DNA of 64,000 nucleotides from an uncultured Clostridia bacterium (GCA_947170435.1 CAMVTO010000002.1:1-64000); one strand, 5' to 3'. Positions 9,078-18,386 are shown, counted from the first letter of the stretch. Notes: a model not told the origin generated them from the sequence alone. Made by a program: numbers and translations.

Positions 9078-9428
9078 ATGAAAACCAACATTACCTACCA
9101 CCGCGCGGGCGACTACCTGCTCCCCAACCTTGTTCCGCCCAAAGCTCCGAACATCGGCGTATGGGGGCTGCGCCGGAAGAACTACCTGCTGAAAAACAGG
9201 GACGGCATCTACACCGGCTTGCTGATCAGCGGCGAGCTGAACGCCCATCTGGAGGAAACCGACCGCTCGGCGAACGAAATGCTCGCCCGCATTATCGAAA
9301 GCATGGCGGAATACGAAGGCATCACCGAAACGCTCAAAGCGGAGGATCAGATGGAGTGGGTGCGCCGCATGAACGCTATCCGCTCCGCCGCCGAGGAGGT
9401 CGTGCTGCACGATCTCATCTACGCTTGA
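9078..9428 (+). CDS. tnpV: TnpV-family transposon-encoded protein
   Basis: 116-aa protein with the TnpV pattern: LPNLVPPKAPNIGVWGLR, TGLLISGELNAHLEETDR, ending EDQMEWVRRMN...EVVLHDLIYA. TnpV is a small accessory protein of clostridial mobilizable elements (Tn4451 type) of unproved function. The ORF track begins at 9042, but GGAGG precedes the ATG at 9078. First gene inside element B; the next ORF starts within a few bases of its stop. Confidence 0.85.
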   Translation: MKTNITYHRAGDYLLPNLVPPKAPNIGVWGLRRKNYLLKNRDGIYTGLLISGELNAHLEETDRSANEMLARIIESMAEYEGITETLKAEDQMEWVRRMNAIRSAAEEVVLHDLIYA

Positions 9429-9433
9429 AGGAG

Positions 9434-10237
9434 GTGCCGACCATAAAGAAAATCACCCCGAGCTTTGCCGCAGGCGTCCTGACCGGAGCCCTGCTTTTCA
9501 GCGGAGCAGCAGCCTACGCCGCCGGCGTGATGGCCGAGCACAGCAGCAACCGCGTGTTCGTGGACGGGCACGAGGTGCAGATCGAGGCGTACAACATCGG
9601 CGGGAACAACTACTGCAAGCTCCGCGACATCGGCAAGGCGGTGGATTTCAGCGTCAGCTACGACGCCGCCGAGAATGCGGTTCGCATCAACACCGGCGAG
9701 CCATACGCCGAAGAAGCCTCGGCTCAGGCGTCACGGGTGGTACGCCTCCCGACCAACGGCAGCAAGTATGTCCCGCAGATAGGAGACCTAATCCCCTGCG
9801 ACGACGGAACACTCTACGAGGTTAAGGACACGCTGCGCTGGGAAAACAACGTATTTGCCCCCGGACCGCTGCCTGCACTGCCGACGCCGAACTACGACTG
9901 GAGCGTGTTTCCCGCCTTAGAGCTTCCCTCGGTCGATTGCCGGCGCTTCCAAAGCGAGCACGGCGATGACCTGTACGTCCGCAACCTGCATGAGACGCTC
10001 CGCATGGCGTACACGATTTACGAGGCGGTCATGGACGAGCCGGAGGCGTGGCGCGACGGCAAGCCGCTCACCAAGGTCTCGCTCACCATCGACCCTGCGG
10101 ACGAACCGTACACAAAATACTTCTGGCCCTGGAGACAGGAAGAATTGCTCAAGCACGTCAAAGCCTTCCCAAGCTTTCATTTCCACGTTGAGGCTTGGGA
10201 TTTCTACCACAACAGCACCTTTTTGCAGACGCAATAG
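9434..10237 (+). CDS. Secreted protein with copper-amine-oxidase-like N-terminal (stalk) domain
   Basis: About 265 aa. A signal-peptide-like start (KKITPSFAAGVLTGALLFSG...YAAG) is followed by a stalk-domain segment, VFVDGHEVQIEAYNIGGNN...LRDIGKAVDFSVSYD, at about 35-90, then a region without recognised motif. The start is odd. AAGGAGG at 9427-9433 is correctly spaced for the codon at 9443, but that codon is ATA rather than ATG; the only near alternative, GTG at 9434, abuts the ribosome site. It may have lost its ATG. The ORF-track N-terminus (from 9014) is a shadow of tnpV. Confidence 0.65.
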   Translation: MPTIKKITPSFAAGVLTGALLFSGAAAYAAGVMAEHSSNRVFVDGHEVQIEAYNIGGNNYCKLRDIGKAVDFSVSYDAAENAVRINTGEPYAEEASAQASRVVRLPTNGSKYVPQIGDLIPCDDGTLYEVKDTLRWENNVFAPGPLPALPTPNYDWSVFPALELPSVDCRRFQSEHGDDLYVRNLHETLRMAYTIYEAVMDEPEAWRDGKPLTKVSLTIDPADEPYTKYFWPWRQEELLKHVKAFPSFHFHVEAWDFYHNSTFLQTQ

Positions 10238-10260
10238 TACGTCTTCATCGGCTGAACTGA

Positions 10261-10299
10261 GCGTCGCCCGTCACAAGAAAGTGGCGGGCGACGTTTTTT
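10261..10299. terminator. Terminator between convergent genes
   Basis: CGTCGCCCGTCAC / GTGGCGGGCGACG stem and a run of six T, between the stalk-domain gene and the minus-strand regulator. Confidence 0.85.
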
Positions 10300-10300
10300 G

Positions 10301-10534
10301 TTATTTCATTGCCAGTTTATCCATCCCCGTCCCCAAGGCAACAGAGATTTTATAGAACGTCTCAACCGAGAAGTTATACCGAGTCTTTTCACTTTCAATC
10401 TGGCGGATAAAGTCATGCGATAAACCGACCATTTCCGCAAGCTGCGCCGAGGTTAAGCCCTTTTCTTTTCGGTACTTTTTGATATTTCGACGTATGGTAT
10501 CGTAAATCTGCGCGTCAAATTTGATTTCTTCCAT
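10301..10534 (-). CDS. XRE-family HTH transcriptional regulator
   Basis: 77-aa single-domain Cro/cI-type repressor: KGLTSAQLAEMVGLSHDFIRQIE is the helix-turn-helix, followed by the usual helices to the C-terminus. I chose the ATG at 10534 (MEEIKFD), with an AGGTG ribosome site 10 nt upstream; ATG 10543 and GTG 10546 are possible. It is divergent from the 75-aa gene and recombinase, and the gap between them has a dyad over a promoter, so it probably regulates that promoter. Confidence 0.85.
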   Translation of the reverse strand: MEEIKFDAQIYDTIRRNIKKYRKEKGLTSAQLAEMVGLSHDFIRQIESEKTRYNFSVETFYKISVALGTGMDKLAMK

Positions 10535-10606
10535 TGTAGCCATCACCTAACAAAAGTATAGCCAAGACGGCTCTCCTTGTATGTTAGCCATTGACTCACA
10601 TTTATA

Positions 10607-10641
10607 TTGATTCCTCACAAGAATATGCTATAATTGTGAGG
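10607..10641 (+). promoter_or_regulatory. Promoter with overlapping dyad operator
   Basis: TTGATT, 16-bp spacer, TATAAT (10629-10634). The dyad CCTCACAA (10613-10620) / TTGTGAGG (10634-10641) covers the spacer and -10. A third half-site, TTGTGAGG, lies at 10663 next to the ribosome site. This suggests repression, plausibly by the divergent XRE protein. Confidence 0.6.
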
Positions 10642-10677
10642 CGATAGATAACAAAGCGATTATTGTGAGGTGATGCT

Positions 10678-10905
10678 ATGGATACGCGCAAAGACCTGTT
10701 GCTGAAATCCGCCGCGCGGCTCTACAGCCTCGGCGTGGATCTGGAGATGGCGCGGGAGAAGCTGCGGAAGCTGGTGGAGCAGGGCGTTCCCTACGATTCC
10801 AGGGAGATGAAGGACGCCTACCGAGAGTTCTCGGAGCTGGACGCGCAGTGGAAGGAGCTGGAAAGGCAGCATCTCGAACTGCGCGGTGAGATCGAGCAGG
10901 GCTGA
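10678..10905 (+). CDS. Small charged helical protein, unrecognised
   Basis: 75 aa, MDTRKDLLLKSAARLYSLG..., rich in Glu/Lys/Leu and predicted alpha-helical or coiled-coil in the second half (FSELDAQWKELERQHLELRG). ATG with GTGAGGTGA upstream, placed under the dyad-controlled promoter and 92 bp before the recombinase. I do not recognise the family. Position suggests an accessory of the recombinase, but that is inference. Confidence 0.6.
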   Translation: MDTRKDLLLKSAARLYSLGVDLEMAREKLRKLVEQGVPYDSREMKDAYREFSELDAQWKELERQHLELRGEIEQG

Positions 10906-10997
10906 ATTTGCTCGCGTTGTGCTGAAAACTGAATAGAATATCGAGGTTTCCTCTGATTTTGGGCAATATAGAACCATCACAGATTGGAGGGAATCCT

Positions 10998-11642
10998 ATG
11001 GACAATATCACCTATGGCTATATCCGGGTGTCCTCGCGGGATCAGAACGAAGATCGGCAGCGCATCGCCATGCGCGACGCGGGCGTTTCGGAGTGCCACA
11101 TTCTCATGGACAAGCAATCGGGCAAGGACTTTGACCGCCCCGGCTGGCGGCGCGTACTGCGAAAGCTAAAGCCGGGCGACACTCTGATCGTCAAGAGCAT
11201 CGACCGGCTGGGCCGCAATTATGACGAGATTCTGGATCAATGGCGGTTTATCACAAAGGAGAAGCAGGCCAACATCGTCGTGCTGGATATGCCGCTGTTG
11301 GACACGCGGCAGGGGCGTGACCTGACCGGGACGCTGATCGCCGACATCGTATTGCAGCTTTTGAGCTATGTCGCTCAGACCGAGCGCGAGTTCATCAAGC
11401 AGCGGCAGGCGGAGGGCATCGCGGCGGCGAAGGAGCGCGGCGTCCGTTTCGGGCGCAAACCGCTGGATCGCCCGCCCGAATACGAAACGGTCAAGGATAT
11501 GTGGCAGCGCGGCACGGTCTCTGCCAGAGAAGCGGCGGCACGGCTGAGCGTTGCGCACAAGACCTTTCTCAAGTGGGTCCGCATCGACCGAATGGAAAAA
11601 AGTATACCTTTGGCACCATGCCCCGGAAACCTTGATACATAG
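10998..11642 (+). CDS. Serine recombinase (resolvase/invertase family)
   Basis: 214-aa small serine recombinase. YGYIRVSSRDQNEDRQ contains the nucleophile Ser, then DKQSGKDFDRPGW and SIDRLGRNYDEI, with a C-terminal HTH (GTVSAREAAARLSVAHKTFLKW). The ORF track starts at 10959, but GGAGG precedes the ATG at 10998. Similar in size to Hin/Tn3 resolvases. It may resolve or invert DNA in element B; no inverted crossover sites were seen close by. Confidence 0.9.
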   Translation: MDNITYGYIRVSSRDQNEDRQRIAMRDAGVSECHILMDKQSGKDFDRPGWRRVLRKLKPGDTLIVKSIDRLGRNYDEILDQWRFITKEKQANIVVLDMPLLDTRQGRDLTGTLIADIVLQLLSYVAQTEREFIKQRQAEGIAAAKERGVRFGRKPLDRPPEYETVKDMWQRGTVSAREAAARLSVAHKTFLKWVRIDRMEKSIPLAPCPGNLDT

Positions 11643-11747
11643 CAAATCTCATGCTATTCTTGTTTTTTACTATACCAAATCCGGCAAAAAAAGACAAGAC
11701 TGGCTCGGGGATTGAGGTATACACTTTTACACTCTGTTTCTGCGTGT

Positions 11748-11793
11748 AAAGGAGGCATTTGCTCCGTTTTTCGGAGAAATGCCTCCTTTTTGT
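11748..11793 (+). terminator. Long hairpin / terminator upstream of the restriction-like operon
   Basis: AAAGGAGGCATTT / AAATGCCTCCTTT with an inner CTCCG/CGGAG stem, followed by T residues. It separates the recombinase from the methylase gene. Just upstream is a small dyad TTTACAC/GTGTAAA (11726-11750) that may be an operator. Confidence 0.7.
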
Positions 11794-11824
11794 TTTGGGG
11801 CGTCTCCGTTTCTTGAAAAGGGGG

Positions 11825-13753
11825 ATGCCCGTGCTTATCAATATCACCGACGATATTGTCCGGCTGCACAAGGCGGGCATTCTCGACCGACTGCTTTGCG
11901 ACAAGACAACCGGCAGAAACATCCTGTGGGCGACGGACGCCTATACGGAGCTTGGCGCACGATATGAACGCAACGAGGAGATCGCGCCGGAACTCATCAC
12001 GGGTGCAAGCCTCGGCGTCATCAAAACGCGGGCGCGCAAGGCGTTTGAGCAGCAGACGGAGCGCACGCGCCACCGGGCGGAGGTTTTCACGCCGCTGTGG
12101 ATCGTGCGGAAGATGTGCGACCACGCGGACGAAATATGGTTCGGCTACCCCGACGTATTCTTCAAGGACGGCGCGCCGACCGAGCGCGTGCGCTTCTTTG
12201 AGAACAGCCACACCTGGCGGGACTATGTGGACGCCCGCCGCACGGAGATCACCTGCGGCGAGGGGCCGTTCCTCGTCTCCCGCTACGACGCCGCGACCGG
12301 CGAAATCATCCCCGTCGCGGAGCGCGTCGGCGTTCTTGACCGCAAGCTGCGCGTCGTGAGCGAGAACGCCACAGATGAAACGGAATGGCTGGAATGGGCG
12401 ATTCGCGCGTTTCAGGCGTCGTATGGCTACGAGTGGGCGGGCGACAATCTTCTGATCGCGCGCGTCAACCTGCTCGCATCCTTCCGGGAGCACTTCGAGG
12501 CCCGCTTCGGGCATTCACCGGAAACGCGGACGGAGAAGAAGCTCGCCAACATCATCGCGTGGAATATCCTGCAAATGGACGGTCTGACTTATACCGTCCC
12601 ATATTCTCATGCGCCCGAGGATCAGATCAGCCTTTTTGAATCCGAATACCGTCCCCCGCCCTTATGCCGCACGTTCAACTGGAGAGCAAGAAGGAACGTG
12701 GAGCTGAAAGGGGTCGAGGCAGAAATGAAGTTTGATTTTATCATCGGGAATCCGCCTTATCAGGACGAAACTTTGGGCGAAAACAAAGGCTTTGCACCGC
12801 CTATTTACGATAAATTCATGGAGGAAGCATATAAGGTCGCAGATAAGGTGGAGCTAATTCATCCTGCGAGATTCTTGTTCAATGCTGGGAGTACGCCGAA
12901 AGCATGGAATCAGAAGATGTTAGCTGATCCGCATTTGAAAGTGCTGTATTATGAGCAAGACGGAAGCAAAGTATTTGCAAATACGGAGATTAAGGGCGGT
13001 GTTGCCATAACCTATCACGATAATACCTCGGACTTTGGAGCAATGCACATTTTTACCCCTTATCCAGAATTAAACGCTATTCTCCGAAAGGCTGCGCCAA
13101 AAGATGACGCGCACAGCATTGCATCTATCATGTATAACCAAATGCGTTTCAACTTAGATGCCTTATATGCTAAACATCCCGAATACAAAGCAATAATTGG
13201 AAGTGACGGTCGAGATAAGCGTTTTAGAAATAACATTTTCGAGAAGGTCTCTCTTTTTACAGAAGGAAAGCAGCAGGAAAGCGATATAAGAGTTATCGGT
13301 GTAATTAAAAACAAACGCCAATGGAGATATTTTCCTCTTACATTTGTTGACACTTCCCACGAAAACATTTTTTCTTGGAAAGTGCTCGTTGCTCGTGTAA
13401 ATGGCGCAGGAACACTTGGTGATATTCTGAGTAGCCCGGTTGTTTCTGCGCCGAATGAGGGGTATACACAAACATTCATCGGTATTGGAAGTTTTGATAC
13501 AAATTCCGAAGCGGAGAATGCACTGAAATATGTGAAAACAAAGGTTTTGAGATTGCTTCTTGGTGCATTGAAAATTACGCAAGATAACAGCATTGAAACT
13601 TGGAAAATGATCCCCCTCCAAGATTTCACCTCCGCCTCCGACATCGACTGGTCGAAATCCATCCCTGAGATCGACCAACAGCTCTACCGCAAATACAGCC
13701 TCGACCAGAACGAGATCGACTTCATCGAATCCCATGTAAAGGAGATGACCTGA
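11825..13753 (+). CDS. Eco57I-type adenine methyltransferase / restriction-modification protein
   Basis: About 642 aa. HRAEVFTPLWIVRKMCDHAD is a motif X-like segment, ITCGEGPFLVSRYDA stands at the cofactor motif position, and FDFIIGNPPYQ is catalytic motif IV (NPPY) of N6-adenine methylases. The C-terminal third (from about 12720) is visibly AT-richer than the N-terminal part and probably contains the target-recognition region, a sign of mosaic exchange. A GTG at 11831 has better spacing from AAAAGGGGG than the ATG at 11825. It is 1 bp from the helicase-nuclease gene, so the two form one unit. Confidence 0.82.
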   Translation: MPVLINITDDIVRLHKAGILDRLLCDKTTGRNILWATDAYTELGARYERNEEIAPELITGASLGVIKTRARKAFEQQTERTRHRAEVFTPLWIVRKMCDHADEIWFGYPDVFFKDGAPTERVRFFENSHTWRDYVDARRTEITCGEGPFLVSRYDAATGEIIPVAERVGVLDRKLRVVSENATDETEWLEWAIRAFQASYGYEWAGDNLLIARVNLLASFREHFEARFGHSPETRTEKKLANIIAWNILQMDGLTYTVPYSHAPEDQISLFESEYRPPPLCRTFNWRARRNVELKGVEAEMKFDFIIGNPPYQDETLGENKGFAPPIYDKFMEEAYKVADKVELIHPARFLFNAGSTPKAWNQKMLADPHLKVLYYEQDGSKVFANTEIKGGVAITYHDNTSDFGAMHIFTPYPELNAILRKAAPKDDAHSIASIMYNQMRFNLDALYAKHPEYKAIIGSDGRDKRFRNNIFEKVSLFTEGKQQESDIRVIGVIKNKRQWRYFPLTFVDTSHENIFSWKVLVARVNGAGTLGDILSSPVVSAPNEGYTQTFIGIGSFDTNSEAENALKYVKTKVLRLLLGALKITQDNSIETWKMIPLQDFTSASDIDWSKSIPEIDQQLYRKYSLDQNEIDFIESHVKEMT

Positions 13754-13754
13754 C

Positions 13755-16700
13755 ATGAGCCTCGCGCCGAATATCAGCTCTTTTGAGCGGGTCATCCCGA
13801 TGATCTACGCCTATACGCACCCGGATGTGCCGAGCCATGCGGGTTGGACGAAGATCGGCTATACGGAAAAACAGTCGGTGAACGACCGCATCCGTCAGCA
13901 GAATCAGACCGCCGACATCGCGTGGGAGCTGCTGTGGCAGGACAATGCCATGTATAAGGACGGCTCCGGGCAGTATTTCACCGACCACGACTTCCACCGC
14001 TATCTGGAACGCCGCAAGAGTGTGGAGCGCCAGCCGAATACCGAGTGGTTCCACATTGACGGCACGCTCTCCCGCGCCTATTTCGACAGCTTCGCCTCCC
14101 GGCAGCCCGACGCCGACAAGAGCGGCTTTTCCTATAACCTGCGCGAGGAGCAGGCGCGTGCCGTGAGCATGACAAAGGCGTACTTCGAGCGCGGCGGCAC
14201 GGAATTTCTCTGGAACGCCAAGCCGCGCTTCGGCAAGACGCTGACCGCCTACGATCTCGTGCAGAGCATGGGCTTCAAGCGCGTGCTGATCGTCACGAAC
14301 CGCCCCAGCATCGCCAACTCCTGGGCGGACGATTTCAACGAGTTCATCGGCTGGCACGGCGAGCTGTGCTTTGTCTCCGAGACCGACGCGCTCAAGGATC
14401 ACGAGGGCGTACTGTCCCGCGAGGAATATCTGGCCGCCGTGCGCGGCAAGGGTGCGGACGCGCCGGGCATGGTGGCGTTTATCTCGCTGCAAGACTTGAA
14501 GGGCTCCGTCTACTTCGGCGGACAGTATCGCAAGCTCGACTGGATGGCGAAGGAGTACACCGACGCCTACGGGCAAAAACAGCACGGCATGGCGTTCGAC
14601 CTCCTCATCATCGACGAATCGCAGGAGGGTGTGGACACCATGCGGACGGAGCGCGCCTTCCGCAACATTGACCGCAAGCATACGCTGTACCTCTCTGGCA
14701 CGCCGTTCAAGCAGCTGGCCAGCGACCAGTTTTCCGCCGAGCAGATCTTCAACTGGTCGTATGCGGACGAGCAGGAGGCAAAAGCGAAATGGAACGGCGA
14801 GGACTATAACCCTTACGAATCGCTCCCAACGCTCAATATGTTCACCTATCAGCTCTCCAACATGATCTACGATCAGATCCAGCGCGGCGTTGATCTGTCG
14901 GACGACGGCGATACGGTGGATTACGCCTTTGACCTCAATGAGTTCTTTGCCACCAACGAAAGCGGGAAATTTCTCCACGAGGACGAGATCAAAAAATTCC
15001 TGCGGGCGCTGACCACGCAGGAGAAGTATCCCTTTTCCACGCCGGACCTGCGGCGCGAGCTGGCGCATACGATGTGGTATCTGAACCGCGTCGCGTCCGC
15101 CAGAGCGCTCAAAAAGCTGCTGAACGAGGACGAGGTGTTCAAGGAATACGAAGTCGTGCTCGCCGTCGGCGACGGGCGCGCGGAGGACGACGAGCGGGCT
15201 GCGGAGGCGGCGTTCGACCGCGTGAGAAAAGCAATCGCCGAGCATGAAAAGACGATCACGCTGACCGTCGGGCAGCTGACCGTCGGCGTGACCGTTCCCG
15301 AGTGGAGCGGCGTGCTGATGCTCTGCAATATGCAAAGCCCGTCGTCGTATATGCAGGCGGCGTTCCGCGCGCAGAATCCGTGTATGCTCACGGTCGGCGG
15401 GCAGCGGTTCCGCAAGGAAAACGCCTACGTCTTCGACTTCGACCCCGCCCGCACGCTTATTATCTTCGACGAGTTCGCCAACAACCTCTCGCCGGATACG
15501 GTCGCCGGACGCGGCACGGGCGAGCAGCGGGAAAAGAATATCAAACGTCTGCTGAACTTCTTCCCTGTGCTGGGCGAGGACGACGAGGGCAGGATGGTCG
15601 AGCTGGACGCCAAGGCGGTGCTCTCCATCCCGCGCAAGCTCAAGAGCCAGGAGGTCGTTCGCCACGGATTCATGAGCAATTTCCTGTTCCAGAACATCGG
15701 CGTCGTATTCGGCGCGCCGGGCGTCGTGAAGGATATCCTCGGCAAGCTGACCCCCGCGCAGGAAGACCCGAAGCGCAACAAGCGCGACGGCGTGGAGCGG
15801 ATCGATGAGGTCCCGGTGGACGAGGGCGGGAACGTGGAAATCCCGAACGAGATCGTCATCGGCAGAACGCAGGACCTGTTCGGCGAAAAGGTCTACGAGA
15901 CCATGCGCGCCGACGTGCTCTCGGCGGTGGACGCCATCGGCGGCGGCACGCAGGACGCGGTGGCGGAACAGCTCAAAAGCGTGGTCGATTCCGTCAAGGA
16001 AACGGTGAAGGCGCATGTCGTCGAGCCGGTGACGGGTGCATACGAGGTCAAAAAAGCCACGCAGAACCGTGTGGAGCGGCAGGTGGAGCGCGAAATCGAG
16101 AACACCTTTGAAAAGCTGCACGATGATTACGTCCAGCAGGCGAACATCGCCAAGGCGGAGTTTTCCCGCGCGCAGGAGGAAGCGGAAACCGAGGCGGAGG
16201 TCAAGCAGGCCGAGGCCGCTTACCATGAGAGCCTGCAAAACGCTCTGCAAACCTTCACCGAGACCGTGAAAACCGAGGTGCAGCGCACCATTGAGGAAAA
16301 GCCAAAGGAGCTGGTGGAGCAGCTGGAACGCCACAAGGCCGAGGAGGAAAAGCGCGGCATCGAGGACGATATCCGCGCGCACCTGCGCGGCTTCGCCCGC
16401 ACGATCCCCAGCTTCATTATGGCCTACGGCGACGACGGCCTGACGCTTGCCAACTTCGACGAGTACACCGAGGACGATGTTTTCCTCGAAGTGACAGGCA
16501 TCACGCACGACAACTTCCGCTTCCTGCGCGACGGCGGCGACTATCCCGATCCCGACACCGGCGAAACGGAGCATTTCGACGGGCATTTGTTCGACGAGGT
16601 GGTCTTCAACGACTCCATCCGTGAGTTTTTGCGGAAAAAGCAGGAGCTCGCCGATTATTTCGACGAGTCCCATGATGAGGATATTTTTGATTACATCCCG

Positions 16701-17102
16701 CCGCAGAAAACCAATCAGATCTTCACGCCGAAGTGGGTCGTGCAGAAGATGGTGGACGAGCTGGGGGCGAACAACCCCGGTTGCTTCGACGATCCGGACA
16801 AGACCTTCGCCGACCTGTATATGAAATCCGGCTTGTACATCACAGAGATCGTCAAGCGGCTGTACCGCAGCGAGAAGATGAAGATGCTGATCCCGGACGA
16901 CAAGGCGCGCATCCGGCACATTCTGGACAAACAGGTGTACGGCATGGCCCCGACGCGGATCATCTATCTGATTGCGACGAACTACATCCTCGGCTTCGAC
17001 GAGGCGCTAAAGGGCACGGCGGCGCACTTCGTCCAGGCCGACGCGGCGGAGGCGTCAAAGAACGGCACGCTGGCGGCAGTCGTGGAGCGGGCGTTTGGAT
17101 AA
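13755..17102 (+). CDS. GIY-YIG/T5orf172-like and SF2 helicase restriction protein
   Basis: 1115 aa. The N-terminus (IYAYTHPDVPSHAGWTKIGYTE) resembles a GIY-YIG (T5orf172) nuclease fold. An SF2 helicase follows: Walker A NAKPRFGKT, motif II IIDESQEG, motif III LSGTPF, and a late motif SYMQAAFRAQNP. A charged coiled-coil region spans about 720-880. The C-terminus has FTPKWVVQKM and DLYMKSGLYI, resembling methylase motifs X and I but without an obvious NPPY. The ATG has AAAGGAG overlapping the upstream stop. With the preceding gene this looks like an ATP-dependent restriction system carried by element B. Confidence 0.82.
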   Translation: MSLAPNISSFERVIPMIYAYTHPDVPSHAGWTKIGYTEKQSVNDRIRQQNQTADIAWELLWQDNAMYKDGSGQYFTDHDFHRYLERRKSVERQPNTEWFHIDGTLSRAYFDSFASRQPDADKSGFSYNLREEQARAVSMTKAYFERGGTEFLWNAKPRFGKTLTAYDLVQSMGFKRVLIVTNRPSIANSWADDFNEFIGWHGELCFVSETDALKDHEGVLSREEYLAAVRGKGADAPGMVAFISLQDLKGSVYFGGQYRKLDWMAKEYTDAYGQKQHGMAFDLLIIDESQEGVDTMRTERAFRNIDRKHTLYLSGTPFKQLASDQFSAEQIFNWSYADEQEAKAKWNGEDYNPYESLPTLNMFTYQLSNMIYDQIQRGVDLSDDGDTVDYAFDLNEFFATNESGKFLHEDEIKKFLRALTTQEKYPFSTPDLRRELAHTMWYLNRVASARALKKLLNEDEVFKEYEVVLAVGDGRAEDDERAAEAAFDRVRKAIAEHEKTITLTVGQLTVGVTVPEWSGVLMLCNMQSPSSYMQAAFRAQNPCMLTVGGQRFRKENAYVFDFDPARTLIIFDEFANNLSPDTVAGRGTGEQREKNIKRLLNFFPVLGEDDEGRMVELDAKAVLSIPRKLKSQEVVRHGFMSNFLFQNIGVVFGAPGVVKDILGKLTPAQEDPKRNKRDGVERIDEVPVDEGGNVEIPNEIVIGRTQDLFGEKVYETMRADVLSAVDAIGGGTQDAVAEQLKSVVDSVKETVKAHVVEPVTGAYEVKKATQNRVERQVEREIENTFEKLHDDYVQQANIAKAEFSRAQEEAETEAEVKQAEAAYHESLQNALQTFTETVKTEVQRTIEEKPKELVEQLERHKAEEEKRGIEDDIRAHLRGFARTIPSFIMAYGDDGLTLANFDEYTEDDVFLEVTGITHDNFRFLRDGGDYPDPDTGETEHFDGHLFDEVVFNDSIREFLRKKQELADYFDESHDEDIFDYIPPQKTNQIFTPKWVVQKMVDELGANNPGCFDDPDKTFADLYMKSGLYITEIVKRLYRSEKMKMLIPDDKARIRHILDKQVYGMAPTRIIYLIATNYILGFDEALKGTAAHFVQADAAEASKNGTLAAVVERAFG

Positions 17103-17152
17103 ACAATCTGCACAACGCCAGATAGGGTTCCGTTACTGATTAGTGACAAAAG

Positions 17153-17190
17153 CAATATGGGCACAGTCATCTTGGCTGTGCCCATATTGT
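17153..17190. terminator. Bidirectional terminator between restriction unit and kinase operon
   Basis: CAATATGGGCACAG / CTGTGCCCATATTG, a 14-bp perfect stem between convergent operons. Confidence 0.88.
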
Positions 17191-18386
17191 TATAAAGTAT
17201 CCCACTCGCGCGACAAAGAAAACTGATATGTCATGTTATGCACAGATAATGCAGCCTCATTGATGCTGATTATGTCTAAGAAATCCCGATCTTGTCCCCT
17301 TATGCGTTTTTCATGAAGCGCTGTAAGGATTTGCTCCGCCGTTTCTAACATTGCCATTTGCGCATCATAGGTTTCCTTATATGTTGAACGAGCAGAGGAG
17401 CGACATTGCTCTTTTAAGCACCATAAATAGTGCATGAAAGAATCTCTTTCACTATATCCCGTTGAGGACGGGAGTGCGCCGCTAAAGAGCATATCACTAT
17501 AGGAGTTTTCCATCTTTCCTTCAGTTTTTAATGCTGAAAGCAGGGATATCCTTCGCGCAATATCAAGAAAGGTAATCTTGATTTCTGTCAAGGCTTGCGG
17601 GCAATAATACCACTTTGCGCGACGACTCTGTTCATCACTATCTATCGTTTCAAAATGCTCGGGCTGGAACCATCTAACATTTCTGAAATTCCCTGATGCT
17701 ATCGCATCGCATTTTGCGGCGGCAAGACATAATTGCTGATGATTACTGTATCCCACAATCACCTTTTTCCCAGTTCTTTTTATGCCAGCGACAAGCGAAA
17801 GCTGATTTGAAACCCAAATTGCATCGTCAACAAGATACTTGTTGGAGGGATGCTCACATACTATATATATGCCGCTGACATCCCATTCTTCGATATAATT
17901 GACGATTTCTTCAATTTGTTCTTCATCCAGCATGGCTTTTTCACCTAATGCAATGGTGTGATATACGTCGAAGCCATGCTTTACTTTGCTGGCGCTTGTA
18001 ATAATGCTCTTCTGCAATCCGTTCCAGCGTGCATCAATGTGATTTGCCGATAGTGAAGGCAACAAAAGTATTGATGATCCAACGCTTTGATTTAGTTGGA
18101 CTAGGTGCGCTATTATCGTGTCAAAGTTTCCGCTTTCCAGCAATGTGATGTTATCATGGGGCCAATACTCGTATTTAGAAAGATTCTTTTGGAATTTGCG
18201 TGGATAATATAGTTGTGAGTCGAGCAAAATATTGCCATTCACTTTTCTGACATCCGCAGAAAACTTCTCTATTTGCTTTGGTTCAATATTCATGGGACTT
18301 AGAATTATCGTGCCACCGCCCCACTGCTTGAAAAGCTCAAGGCATATTTTTTGCACTCCATGCCCCATCTGAATGTATAAATCCAC
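17190..18386 (-). CDS. Unrecognised TIM-barrel-like protein (possibly TGT-like), last gene of kinase operon
   Basis: 398 aa, GTG start with GAAGGTGAG upstream. Regularly spaced strand-helix segments (GGTIILSPMN, GNILLDSQLYYPR, SGIYIVCEHP, KKVIVGYSNHQ, CDAIASGNFRN) suggest a TIM barrel; the DSQLYYPR...YWP region recalls tRNA-guanine-transglycosylase-like folds, but I see no diagnostic zinc motif. It starts 3 bp after the kinase stop and is AT-rich relative to its surroundings. Function is not known. A nucleic-acid base-exchange role is only a guess from the fold impression; treat as hypothetical. Confidence 0.75.
   Translation of the reverse strand: MDLYIQMGHGVQKICLELFKQWGGGTIILSPMNIEPKQIEKFSADVRKVNGNILLDSQLYYPRKFQKNLSKYEYWPHDNITLLESGNFDTIIAHLVQLNQSVGSSILLLPSLSANHIDARWNGLQKSIITSASKVKHGFDVYHTIALGEKAMLDEEQIEEIVNYIEEWDVSGIYIVCEHPSNKYLVDDAIWVSNQLSLVAGIKRTGKKVIVGYSNHQQLCLAAAKCDAIASGNFRNVRWFQPEHFETIDSDEQSRRAKWYYCPQALTEIKITFLDIARRISLLSALKTEGKMENSYSDMLFSGALPSSTGYSERDSFMHYLWCLKEQCRSSARSTYKETYDAQMAMLETAEQILTALHEKRIRGQDRDFLDIISINEAALSVHNMTYQFSLSREWDTL

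Noticed and set aside
13722-16919. 1065-aa minus-strand ORF
   Set aside because: Antisense shadow of the helicase-nuclease gene; low-complexity Val/Leu/Arg/His composition typical of GC-rich shadows and no conserved motif.
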